A stretch of 18,175 nucleotides of DNA, from assembly GCA_013349695.1 (NCBI GenBank), contig DUZD01000024.1:1-18175 (forward strand), read 5' to 3'. The notes below the pieces were generated by a model. The model was not told the origin of the DNA, did no database searches, and saw only the letters and a program-made list of their open reading frames with translations. The first letter of the stretch is position 1; each line of letters opens with the position of its first letter. Shown here piece after piece: positions 5,931 through 12,767 of the stretch. The position numbers and the translations under genes are program-made. The DNA comes from Rhodospirillaceae bacterium (GTDB lineage: Bacteria > Pseudomonadota > Alphaproteobacteria > Rhodospirillales > 2-02-FULL-58-16).

Positions 5931-7109
5931 TCAGGATTTTGTATCAACTTGCCATGGCGACGTGTTCTTCGGCAGCAAAAGGTAATAACGGCCAGATTGC
6001 CTCATCGATCCTGCTCGGGCGGCGGCCAGGGCGCCACGACCCCAGAAAAAGTCACCGCGCACCGGGCCCTTGATGGCGGCGCCGCCGTCTTGGGCGACGA
6101 CCAGACGACGCAACGGCTTCTCCGGGTCGAGAGGATCGGTGGTGTCGAGCCAGATCGGCAATGAAAAAGGCACGAAACTGGGATCGACGGCGAAACTGCG
6201 GCCCGGTGTCAGCACCGCCCCTTGGGCGCCGATGGGACCGTCGCCGTCAAGGATACGGAAGAAAATGAACGATGGGTTGCGGCTCATCACAAGCCTTCCT
6301 TCCGCCGGATGGGCCTTGATCCACGCTTGGATGGCCCGCATGGAAACTTCGTCCTTGTCGATCGCGCCCCGAACGATCAGTTCCCGCCCGATGGATTTGT
6401 AAACATGCCCGTTGCGGCCGGCGAAACCCAGGCGGACCGTTTGGCCATCCTCCATGACCACGCGGCCGGAGCCTTGAACGTGCAGGAAGAAAGCATCGAC
6501 CCGATCATCCACCCACAGCATTTCCAGGCCCCGGCCGCTTAGCGCGCCGCTTTCGATCTCGGCGCGGGTCGCATAGGGCACGAAATTGCCGGCGGCGAGC
6601 CGACCGGTAAGACGGCGACCCCGCCATTGCGGTCGGAAGCGGCTCAAATCGGCATCGATCAAGTCGGCGGGCCGGGCGTAAATAGGGGTTTGATAGGACC
6701 CTTTTCGAGTCCAGGAACCTCTGAGTTCCGGCTCGAAGTATCCGGTGAACAGACCTTCGGATTGATGGTTATCGCCGGCCAAATAAGGCACGAACCATGT
6801 TTCGAAGAAACGCCGCGCCGCCATGTCATCGCCACCGCCGATGCCGGCGGCGGCGGCGCAGATGGGGCGCCAGTCGGCAACGGTTCCGCCGATTCCGCCG
6901 CCACCCAGGGAACGCGAGGCGGGCTGCGACCGCAAACTCCGGCAGGAGTGGCGAAAGGCGAGCAGAGCGGCGCCATGCGTATCATCGCGCCAATCCGGGA
7001 GATCGGTGAACGAGGCCCGCTGCAGAGTCAGCTTGGATGGCGCCGGCAAGGCTCCGTCCGTCATCTTCGCCGGAGCGCAAGCGGCAAGAGCGGCGAATCC
7101 CGCCGCCAT
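5931..7109 (-). CDS. mltA: MltA-type membrane-bound lytic murein transglycosylase
   Basis: MltA cleaves the MurNAc-GlcNAc bond of peptidoglycan, forming 1,6-anhydro ends, normally as an outer-membrane lipoprotein. The 392-residue product has FETWFVPYLAGDNHQSEGLF and TGYFEPELRGSWTRKGSYQT, then the MltA-domain stretch LEMLWVDDRVDAFFLHVQGS. The C-terminal 3D domain has VVAQDGGAAIKGPVRGDFFW (about 340-360), including the catalytic-type aspartate. A lipobox LAAC with Cys11 follows only ten residues after the ATG. That is very short and lacks a basic n-region, so translation may begin upstream at a non-ATG codon in the same open frame (which would add ILVKLL-like residues). It starts about 20 bp after the timA stop. 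Confidence 0.93.
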   Translation of the reverse strand: MAAGFAALAACAPAKMTDGALPAPSKLTLQRASFTDLPDWRDDTHGAALLAFRHSCRSLRSQPASRSLGGGGIGGTVADWRPICAAAAGIGGGDDMAARRFFETWFVPYLAGDNHQSEGLFTGYFEPELRGSWTRKGSYQTPIYARPADLIDADLSRFRPQWRGRRLTGRLAAGNFVPYATRAEIESGALSGRGLEMLWVDDRVDAFFLHVQGSGRVVMEDGQTVRLGFAGRNGHVYKSIGRELIVRGAIDKDEVSMRAIQAWIKAHPAEGRLVMSRNPSFIFFRILDGDGPIGAQGAVLTPGRSFAVDPSFVPFSLPIWLDTTDPLDPEKPLRRLVVAQDGGAAIKGPVRGDFFWGRGALAAARAGSMRQSGRYYLLLPKNTSPWQVDTKS

Positions 7110-7128
7110 CAGCAGCTTGACCAGGATT

Positions 7129-7842
7129 TCAATCCAAACTGCGGGTTGCGACCAGTATCCAGTTGGGATTGCGAGAAGAGGGGTCGTGGGAAAAGGTCCA
7201 GAAATCGGTTACCTCGTTGATGGCGTTTGGGTCGCCTTCGATCACGGCTTCGTTTTGGTCGCGGAGTGTGTTGATCTGCTCGCTAATGAATTTGACGGTG
7301 ATCAGGACGGTGCGGTTTTCGATAAAGGCTTCGACGATATCCGCCGACTTGATGCGTATCAAAGTGTCATCCAAGGTTTGACCGCTCTGTTCGCGGTCCT
7401 TGATGGCCTGGGCGAAATTGTCGAACACATCGGCGTTGAGAAGGGACTTAAGACTGTCGAGATTTCCCGAGGCATAAAAGCCGAGAATAATCTCGAAAGC
7501 AGCTTTGGCGCCGGAAAGGAATTCCTTGATTTTGAAACTAGGGTCGGCTTCCTTGACCCGCTTAATGCCCGCGGCAAGGAAGTCGTCCGCCTCGCTGGCG
7601 GTCGATAAAACGTCGTCGTCGTCGTCATCGTCGTCGCCGTTAGGAACGAGCAGCGGCACGACATTGTCGTCGGATTGATCGCCAGTAACGTTATTATCCA
7701 ACGATTCCCGGCCCTTAAAAAGATCGCGAGGACGACTTTCGTGACCGTCGCGGCGACCGAGGACACTGCGAAGACGCAGAACCAGAAACGCCGCGATCAT
7801 GACGAAAAAAATGATATCTATGTATGGAATACTATCGCCCAT
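7129..7842 (-). CDS. Tim44/TimA-like inner-membrane protein
   Basis: The 237-residue protein has one N-terminal membrane segment (about residues 8-24, IDIIFFVMIAAFLVLRLRSV), a polar linker and a C-terminal Tim44-like domain starting around residue 88. That domain includes FLSGAKAAFEIILGFYASGN, LKSLLNADVFDNFAQAI and VTDFWTFSHDPSSRNPNWIL. Alphaproteobacterial homologues (TimA in Caulobacter) are relatives of the mitochondrial Tim44 import adaptor, but their bacterial role is less clear. The frame remains open to 7902, but MGDSIPYIDII at 7842 is the natural start. The linker holds eight consecutive aspartates (70-77) encoded by a GAC/GAT triplet run at 7612-7635. It is the first gene of the minus-strand operon, divergent from fxsA. 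Confidence 0.9.
   Translation of the reverse strand: MGDSIPYIDIIFFVMIAAFLVLRLRSVLGRRDGHESRPRDLFKGRESLDNNVTGDQSDDNVVPLLVPNGDDDDDDDDVLSTASEADDFLAAGIKRVKEADPSFKIKEFLSGAKAAFEIILGFYASGNLDSLKSLLNADVFDNFAQAIKDREQSGQTLDDTLIRIKSADIVEAFIENRTVLITVKFISEQINTLRDQNEAVIEGDPNAINEVTDFWTFSHDPSSRNPNWILVATRSLD
7612..7635 (-). repeat. GAC triplet run encoding eight aspartates in timA
   Basis: Eight consecutive codons on the minus strand read GAC except for one GAT. The run lies in the linker between the membrane anchor and the Tim44 domain. Such a triplet tract can change length by slippage without a frameshift. Confidence 0.85.
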
Positions 7843-8021
7843 GATTTTCGTGCCGTCGCACCCTCCAGACTGGACCTTTGAACATCCCTGGGTTAAACAC
7901 AATTATACGAAATTGCTGCTTGCCGCGCCAGGGCCCAGGCAACACATTATATCGATATCTTCAGGTTAGCACCGTTTTTTTCTAAAGCTAGAGATAAGGC
8001 ATCAATTCATTCGGAACAAGT

Positions 8022-8561
8022 ATGCGCGTCATTTTCCTATTGGGAATAATTGTGGTTCCAGGCGTGGAAATCGCCGTATTCGTCGAAATCGGCGATAAAT
8101 TCGGCCTGTGGCCAACGCTGAGCGCCGTCTTTCTAACCGCCATCGCCGGCGTGGCGCTGTTGCGCCGGCAAGGTTTGACAACCTTGCAACGGGCCAAGGA
8201 ACTCTTGGAACGGGGACGCTTGCCGGTCAACGAGGTTTTCGACGGTTTGTGTCTGTTGGTGGCTGGCGCCCTTCTCTTGATACCCGGCTTCGTTACTGAC
8301 GGTGCCGGGCTCTTGCTATTTTTTCCACCGGTCCGCGCCATCCTGGGTCGGATCATACGGCGATATCTGAAAACGCCGGAATGGCTGGACGAGCGCGCGG
8401 GAAAGACGGATTCTCGCGTTTCCGGCCGCCGGCGGGCCGGTGCGCCCGGCGTCGAAACCATTATCGACGGCGACTACCGGGACATCACCTCGGCGGACAG
8501 CAATAAAAAAAACAAACCCAGTAATGATGATACGAAACCTTTTCCTCCGTTCCCCCGCTGA
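8022..8561 (+). CDS. fxsA: FxsA family membrane protein
   Basis: FxsA is a small inner-membrane protein; in E. coli, overproduction suppresses exclusion of phage T7 by the F plasmid, but its normal role is unclear. The 179-residue product has the family pattern: an N-terminal hydrophobic segment VIFLLGIIVVPGVEIAVFVE, then GDKFGLWPTLSAVFLTAIAG, LLRRQGL, and the paired hydrophobic block LLVAGALLLIPGFVTDGAGL. A polar tail follows, with IDGDYRDI near residue 148. Up to four membrane segments are likely. The ATG follows a CGGAAC ribosome site and is divergent from timA. secB follows after 81 bp on the same strand, an association I recall from other alphaproteobacteria. Confidence 0.93.
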   Translation: MRVIFLLGIIVVPGVEIAVFVEIGDKFGLWPTLSAVFLTAIAGVALLRRQGLTTLQRAKELLERGRLPVNEVFDGLCLLVAGALLLIPGFVTDGAGLLLFFPPVRAILGRIIRRYLKTPEWLDERAGKTDSRVSGRRRAGAPGVETIIDGDYRDITSADSNKKNKPSNDDTKPFPPFPR

Positions 8562-8642
8562 GACATGGGCGGAGTCGAGACGGTTGTTCCAGCTCCCAAT
8601 CCGTGCTAGCCACTGTCCACCCACCCATGGGGGAGCCGGATC

Positions 8643-9254
8643 ATGATCATGAATCCACTAAAGAGACGTGCCAAAACCGCCGCCGCGAAAGAGGAGGCCG
8701 CCGCGAAAGAGGCCGACGCCAAGAACCCTGCCGAGACCCCGGATGCAACCAGTGATGGGACAAAATCAGACAAGCCCGAGGCCGCGAAAACTCCCATCAG
8801 CGTCAATGCCCAGTTCATCAAGGATCTTTCCTTCGAGGCTCCCGCCGTCCCGGAAATCTTCAACGAGAAACCGGCACGGCAACCCGATATCAACATCAAC
8901 GTCGAGGTCAAGGCACGGCCTTTACGGGAAAAAGTTTTCGAGGTGACTCTGCATATCAACGCCGAATGCAAGTACGGCGAGAAAGTGGCTTTCTTACTGG
9001 AACTTGCCTACGGCGGAGTGTTCACCCTGAAGGTCCCGTCCGAGCATCTTCAAGCCGTTCTTTTAATCGAGTGTCCCCGGCTGCTGTTTCCCTTCGCCCG
9101 CAATATCCTCGCCGACGTTTCCCGCGATGGCGGTTTTCCTCCCCTCATGTTGGGACCGTTGGATTTCGTCGCCATGTACCAGAACAAAGTGCGTCAGTTG
9201 GCCAGTGAAGGCGACGGCGAGAAGGCCAAAAAAGAGGCGGCGAATCCCAAATAA
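8643..9254 (+). CDS. secB: SecB, protein-export chaperone, with long charged N-terminal extension
   Basis: SecB is the tetrameric cytoplasmic chaperone that keeps preproteins unfolded and hands them to SecA. The core starts near residue 52 (ISVNAQFIKDLSFEAP). It continues with INVEVKARPLREKVFEVTLH, YGGVFTL, and the diagnostic CPRLLFPFARNILADVSRDG, GFPPLMLGPLDFVAMY. The protein has 203 residues, about 45 more than E. coli SecB, mainly because of an Ala/Lys/Glu-rich, probably disordered N-terminus. That N-terminus is partly built from a 16-bp direct repeat (8679-8694 and 8697-8712) encoding AAAKE units. GGGGGAG at 8629-8635 supports the ATG at 8643; an ATG at 8649 is also possible. The gene converges on dnaQ. 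Confidence 0.96.
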   Translation: MIMNPLKRRAKTAAAKEEAAAKEADAKNPAETPDATSDGTKSDKPEAAKTPISVNAQFIKDLSFEAPAVPEIFNEKPARQPDININVEVKARPLREKVFEVTLHINAECKYGEKVAFLLELAYGGVFTLKVPSEHLQAVLLIECPRLLFPFARNILADVSRDGGFPPLMLGPLDFVAMYQNKVRQLASEGDGEKAKKEAANPK

Positions 9255-9260
9255 GCGGGT

Positions 9261-9295
9261 TAGAGCATTTCAAGATTGGTCGGCGCCAGCCCGCT
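9261..9295 (+). repeat. Solo L end of the 128-bp element with partial arm, copy C
   Basis: TAGAGCATTTCAAGATTGGT (9261-9280) matches the 20-bp L end, and cggcgccagcccgct (9281-9295) matches the start of the L-side arm of copy A almost exactly. Similarity stops where the dnaQ stop codon begins at 9298-9296. It fills the convergent secB/dnaQ gap. Its arm has the L-type cggcgccagccc rather than the R-type cggcaccggccc. Confidence 0.85.
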
Positions 9296-9961
9296 TCATC
9301 TTCGCCAGATCGAATCCGGCACGCCGTCAAGAAAACGTTCATGCGCCGCTTCTTCTTCCGGGCTGGGCGCGTGCGGACGGGGCGGATGGAAGTCCCGCTG
9401 TCCGCCGGCGGCGGAGCGAACGGCGTTCGACGCCAGTTCCAGACCGGGCTGCCGGCCTCCGATGAGTTCCAAATAGACCTCGGTCAGCAGCAAGGAATCC
9501 TTCAACGCGCCGTGTACGCCGCGGTCCGAGTTGTCGATCCGGAAACGGCGGCACAAAGCATCCAGATTGGCTTGCCCACCGGGAAACTTGCGCCGGGCCA
9601 ATTCCACCGTGTCAATAGTTCGGTCCAGTGACAAGAGTGGTCGTTCAAGACGCGACAGTTCGGCGTTTATGAAACCCAGATCGAATCCGGCATTATGAAT
9701 CACCAGTGGAGATTCGCCAAGAAAATCCAGGAAATCGTCAACGATCTCGGCGAAGACCGGATGCCGTGACAGGACTTCTTCCGTCAGCCCATGCACGGCC
9801 AAGGCTTGGCTGGGAATGTCTCTTTCGGGATTCACGTAACGCTGAAAGGTTCTACCCGTGGTTACGTGATTAACCAGCTCCACGCAACCAACCTCGACAA
9901 TGCGGTCGCCGGTGTTGGGATCTAAACCAGTGGTTTCCGTATCCAGTACGATTTCCCGCAA
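9296..9961 (-). CDS. dnaQ: DnaQ, DNA polymerase III epsilon subunit (3'-5' exonuclease)
   Basis: Epsilon is the proofreading exonuclease of the replicative polymerase. All DEDDh motifs are visible in the 221-residue protein: Exo I LDTETTGLD (Asp7, Glu9), Exo II VIHNAGFDLGFIN (Asp94), and Exo III GVHGALKDSLLL (His150, Asp155). The C-terminal tail (about 175-221), which binds the alpha subunit in other bacteria, is Pro/Glu-rich. The only sensible start is a TTG at 9959-9961, well supported by GAGGGGA about nine bases upstream. That ribosome site overlaps the end of coaE, 12 bp away, implying coupling. Its stop directly abuts a solo repeat end. Confidence 0.96.
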   Translation of the reverse strand: MREIVLDTETTGLDPNTGDRIVEVGCVELVNHVTTGRTFQRYVNPERDIPSQALAVHGLTEEVLSRHPVFAEIVDDFLDFLGESPLVIHNAGFDLGFINAELSRLERPLLSLDRTIDTVELARRKFPGGQANLDALCRRFRIDNSDRGVHGALKDSLLLTEVYLELIGGRQPGLELASNAVRSAAGGQRDFHPPRPHAPSPEEEAAHERFLDGVPDSIWRR

Positions 9962-9973
9962 GCGATCTTCCCC

Positions 9974-10609
9974 TCACACCGTTCGTTCCAGAAAGCCCGG
10001 AGAGGGCCATTTCGTTCCACGCCAACGGGTCGTCACAGTGACGACGTTTTTTATGGCGCGCAAGCTGTAGCTACGCCCCAGTCCGGTATTGACGATGAAA
10101 TCGGCGCGGCGTCGCTTTTCGGCGTCGGCCATCTGACGCGAAAGGATGGCGTTCAAGCGATTCTCCGTCATTCCCGGCCGCCCGAGAACTCTTTGTTCCT
10201 GGACAAACCGGGGGGCCGAGACAACGACGACGGCATCGCAACGCTTTTCCTCCCCCGTTTCAAAGAGGAGCGGTACCTCGAGGACCACCAGCGGCCGCCT
10301 TTGCCTGGCGGCGACACGAAGGAACTCTCCCCGCCGTTGCCGCACCATGGGATGAAGTATGGACTCCAGTTCCGACAAGGCTTGCGGATCGCCGAAAACA
10401 CGGCGGGCGAGTTTCTCATGGACAACCCCACTGTTTCGCACCACGCCGTGAAAAGCAATGGCGATCGCGGCAACCGCGCCGCCGTCTTTCGCCATTAGCC
10501 TCTTGACCGTCTTGTCGGCATCATGGACAGGGACGCCCAAGCAGCGAAAGACATCGGCGGCGGTGGATTTTCCCATGCCAATGGAACCCGTAAGGCCGAG
10601 AATGACCAT
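9974..10609 (-). CDS. coaE: CoaE, dephospho-CoA kinase
   Basis: CoaE phosphorylates the 3'-hydroxyl of dephospho-CoA, the last step of coenzyme A synthesis. The 211-residue protein has the P-loop LTGSIGMGKST (residues 6-16), DADKTV (30-35), HPMVRQRR, the substrate-site block VVLEVPLLFETG, and QMADAEKRRRADFIVNTG near the C-terminus. The ATG at 10607-10609 lies nine bases after the aroE stop, within the PPSR-aroE-coaE-dnaQ operon. The same coaE-dnaQ pairing occurs near the Caulobacter origin. Confidence 0.95.
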   Translation of the reverse strand: MVILGLTGSIGMGKSTAADVFRCLGVPVHDADKTVKRLMAKDGGAVAAIAIAFHGVVRNSGVVHEKLARRVFGDPQALSELESILHPMVRQRRGEFLRVAARQRRPLVVLEVPLLFETGEEKRCDAVVVVSAPRFVQEQRVLGRPGMTENRLNAILSRQMADAEKRRRADFIVNTGLGRSYSLRAIKNVVTVTTRWRGTKWPSPGFLERTV

Positions 10610-10618
10610 GATGCGAAG

Positions 10619-11467
10619 CTATCCAGGCAAACCTTTCAACATCCAAGACCGCAAACCCCGCGTGACTTCCGGCTCAACGCCAAACCAAGCGGCAAATCCA
10701 GGCCGCGCCTGATGCAGCAACATGCCGAGACCGTCCACGACCGGGTTGCCGCGCTTGGCCGCGGCTCTAAGCAAAGGCGTTTCCAGGGGGGTGTAGACGA
10801 TATCGTTGACCACGGCCTCCGGCGGCAACCGCGTCAAGTTCATCTCGAGCGTCGTCCCGCCGCCCATGCCGAGGCTCGTCGCGTTGACGAGCAACAACAC
10901 ATCTTCAAGAGCCAGGTCCCGTTCCTTCCAGGAATAGATTTTTATAGGACCACCGATGTGATCGGCCAGGGCTTCGGCGCGGGACAAGGTGCGGTTGACC
11001 AGGCGCAGTTCGGCGACACCGCCGTCAATCAAGGAAGTGCAAACCGCCCGCGCCGCGCCACCGGCGCCGAGGACCACCGCTGGACCCTGCTCAAGCGGCA
11101 AGTTCGGATAACTCGATTCCAGGTTTTTCATAAAACCGTAAACGTCGGTATTACGGCCCAAAAGAGTTCCGTCCGGACGAACGACGATGGTGTTGACGGC
11201 GCCGGTACGAATGGCTTCCGCCTCGCTGGTATCGACGGCGGCGAGGGCCGCTTCCTTATGCGGCACCGTAACATTGACGCCGGCAAAACCCTTCCCGGAC
11301 AGGTCCTTAAGGACTTGCGCGAACGCATCCGGATTTACGGCCATGGCTTCATAGGTCCCGTTGATGCCATAGGTTTTGAGCCAGTATCCGTGCAATCTAG
11401 GCGACAGGGAATGGCTGACGGGCCAGCCCATGACACCGGCTTTGATTGTCTTGTCGCCGTTGTTCAT
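10619..11467 (-). CDS. aroE: AroE, shikimate dehydrogenase
   Basis: AroE reduces 3-dehydroshikimate to shikimate with NADPH in aromatic amino-acid synthesis. Motifs in the 282-residue product are MGWPVSHSLSPRLHG (13-27, shikimate-binding serines), NVTVPHKE with catalytic Lys71, GRNTDVYGF with Asp108, the Rossmann loop VLGAGGAARAV (132-142), an NRT NADP motif, and NATSLGM. Length and motifs are standard. It lies 27 bp after the PPSR gene and 9 bp before coaE. The Maf-type gene that I recall between PPSR and aroE in Caulobacter is absent here. Confidence 0.96.
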   Translation of the reverse strand: MNNGDKTIKAGVMGWPVSHSLSPRLHGYWLKTYGINGTYEAMAVNPDAFAQVLKDLSGKGFAGVNVTVPHKEAALAAVDTSEAEAIRTGAVNTIVVRPDGTLLGRNTDVYGFMKNLESSYPNLPLEQGPAVVLGAGGAARAVCTSLIDGGVAELRLVNRTLSRAEALADHIGGPIKIYSWKERDLALEDVLLLVNATSLGMGGGTTLEMNLTRLPPEAVVNDIVYTPLETPLLRAAAKRGNPVVDGLGMLLHQARPGFAAWFGVEPEVTRGLRSWMLKGLPG

Positions 11468-11494
11468 TCCGTCATGCTGACAGCTTGAGTTTTA

Positions 11495-12313
11495 TCAGCA
11501 AAGCTTTTTCAAGCGGTGACTGTACATCTGGAGAATGGTGGCGGCGATTTCCTCAATGGAAATGCGGGTCACGTCGATCACCGGCCATTTATGCTTTTCG
11601 AAGAACCGGCATGCATGGTCGATCTCTTCCGATACCGTTTTGATATCAACATAATCCGTTTTTTCGTTTTGTTTAACCATGCGCAGGCGGTGTTTGCGAA
11701 TTTGAATGAGCTTCTTGGCGTCGCAGGTCAGTCCAACAATCAACGGAAACGTCGCCTTGCTCAATTCCGGCGGTAGCGGACAACCAGGAACAATGGGGAT
11801 GTTGGCGGCTTTAACGCCACGATTTGCAAGATAAATGCAAGTCGGCGTTTTCGTAGTTCTGGAAATGCCGGCAACGATCACGTCGGCTTTGTTCAGGTCA
11901 CTCATGGATCGTCCGTCGTCATGGCTTAGCACGTAATGAATGGCTTCGATGCGGTTGAAATATTCGGCATCCATGATGTGTTGGCGTCCAGGCTGGGCAT
12001 GGGCTTCGACATTAAAAAAATTCCCCATGGCGGCAACAACCGTATCGAGGAGAGGAACGCATGGCACTTTCAACTTCCGACACCCCTCTTCCAAGGCTTC
12101 GCGAAACTCGTCATTGACAATGGTGTAAAGAACGAAGCCACGATTGGCCTTGATGCCGGCAATGACTTCCTTCATTTGGTTCGTATCGCGAATCATTCTC
12201 CATACATGTTCTTCGGCCTGGATATTATCGAAATGCACCAGACTCGCGCGTGCCGCCGCGCTCACGGTTTCACCCGTGGAATCGGAAACCAGATGAAGAT
12301 GAAATATCTTCAT
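11495..12313 (-). CDS. PPSR: pyruvate, phosphate dikinase regulatory protein (bifunctional kinase/pyrophosphorylase)
   Basis: This family (formerly DUF299) phosphorylates and dephosphorylates a threonine of pyruvate phosphate dikinase or PEP synthase, switching it off and on. The 272-residue protein has FHLHLVSDSTGETVSAAARA (4-23), SHDDGRSMSDLNKADVIVAG (130-149), the P-loop GISRTTKTPTCIYLA (149-163), NIPIVPGCPLP, GLTCDAKKLIQIRKHRL and KWPVIDVTRISIEEIAATIL. Residue choices alone do not tell whether the target is PPDK or PEP synthase. The start ATG faces the AT-rich putative origin, the same position as its orthologue in Caulobacter and Rickettsia. It heads the operon with aroE, coaE and dnaQ. 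Confidence 0.92.
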   Translation of the reverse strand: MKIFHLHLVSDSTGETVSAAARASLVHFDNIQAEEHVWRMIRDTNQMKEVIAGIKANRGFVLYTIVNDEFREALEEGCRKLKVPCVPLLDTVVAAMGNFFNVEAHAQPGRQHIMDAEYFNRIEAIHYVLSHDDGRSMSDLNKADVIVAGISRTTKTPTCIYLANRGVKAANIPIVPGCPLPPELSKATFPLIVGLTCDAKKLIQIRKHRLRMVKQNEKTDYVDIKTVSEEIDHACRFFEKHKWPVIDVTRISIEEIAATILQMYSHRLKKLC

Positions 12314-12354
12314 GACATACCGCTATCGTTCATGTGGCATAAGTCCAAACGCAT

Positions 12355-12363
12355 TGGGGATAA
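12355..12363 (-). promoter_or_regulatory. Near-consensus DnaA box (8 of 9)
   Basis: The reverse strand reads TTATCCCCA, one mismatch from TTATCCACA. It lies about 40 bp upstream of the PPSR start, at the edge of the AT-rich interval. Alone it could be chance; together with the other boxes it supports an origin. Confidence 0.4.
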
Positions 12364-12443
12364 CCGTGTCCTTTGAACGTTTCCTTCGAATCAATCCCAT
12401 TTCATTCAAAGTCCATGCACCCGATGATCATTAATGTACAATA

Positions 12444-12452
12444 TTATCCACC
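12444..12452 (+). promoter_or_regulatory. Near-consensus DnaA box (8 of 9)
   Basis: TTATCCACC differs from the consensus TTATCCACA only at the last base. It has the same orientation as the perfect box 114 bp downstream. Confidence 0.5.
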
Positions 12453-12557
12453 TCTCGAAAAATCCCCGGATAATTTATTTCAAAGGTTGCATTTTCCCTG
12501 ATATTACCGTTATTCAACGATACAAAAAAGTGATGAAATCTTTCATTTTAGATGATA

Positions 12558-12577
12558 TTATCCACATGTTTTCCACA
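12558..12577 (+). promoter_or_regulatory. Perfect DnaA box followed by a near-consensus box
   Basis: TTATCCACA at 12558-12566 is a perfect DnaA box. TTTTCCACA at 12569-12577 follows in the same orientation with one mismatch and an 11-bp phase, about one helical turn. Such a closely phased pair is typical of origin DnaA-binding arrays. Confidence 0.7.
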
Positions 12578-12595
12578 TATTCAAACTATCGCTTT

Positions 12596-12712
12596 TATGA
12601 ACATTACTTTCAGTGGACTTATTATATATATCTTATAATCCTCATATTTCACTGTACAACTACTACAACAACCTATTTTATATATATCTAATATAAGATT
12701 AAGTAGAAGAAC
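12596..12712. other. Very AT-rich tract, candidate DNA-unwinding element
   Basis: The tract is dominated by A and T and includes the 12-mer ttatatatatct twice in direct orientation (12622-12633 and 12678-12689), 56 bp apart. It begins immediately after the paired DnaA boxes, the usual arrangement of box array and unwinding element. Confidence 0.5.
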
Positions 12713-12767
12713 AAGCTTTCTGGAGCGGTTTTTTGTTCGCGGATATGGCTTATCATACACTCCAGCC

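Larger units (their letters stand above)
12314..12767. other. Candidate chromosomal replication origin (oriC)
   Basis: This gene-free interval is strikingly AT-rich: by hand count, 12601-12720 is 25% GC, whereas the neighbouring genes are GC-rich. It contains one perfect DnaA box, several one-mismatch boxes and two A/T tracts that could unwind. In alphaproteobacteria such as Caulobacter and Rickettsia, the origin lies between hemE and the PPSR-type gene, followed by aroE-coaE-dnaQ-type genes; the PPSR side of that arrangement is conserved here. Genes on both sides read away from it. hemE is missing from the other flank, where polysaccharide genes begin. A promoter-only AT-rich spacer is the alternative. 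Confidence 0.7.

Noticed and set aside
12388..12402. IHF binding site near AATCAATCCCATT
   Set aside because: The core is offset from the WATCAANNNNTTR pattern, so the match fails.
12431..12446. CtrA site (TTAA-N7-TTAA) in the putative origin
   Set aside because: TTAA at 12431 is followed at the right spacing by TATT, not TTAA; a half-site alone is not enough.
12434..12691. An 85-codon plus-strand open frame in the AT-rich interval
   Set aside because: Its composition (Ile, Tyr, Thr runs) simply reflects A/T repeats; it has no recognisable domain and overlaps the DnaA boxes.
12728..12756. Sigma-70 promoter for the WbpL-like gene (TATCAT at 12751)
   Set aside because: The -10-like hexamer is fair, but no convincing -35 lies at the right distance (TTGTTC is only 12 bp away; the 17-bp position reads GTTTTT).
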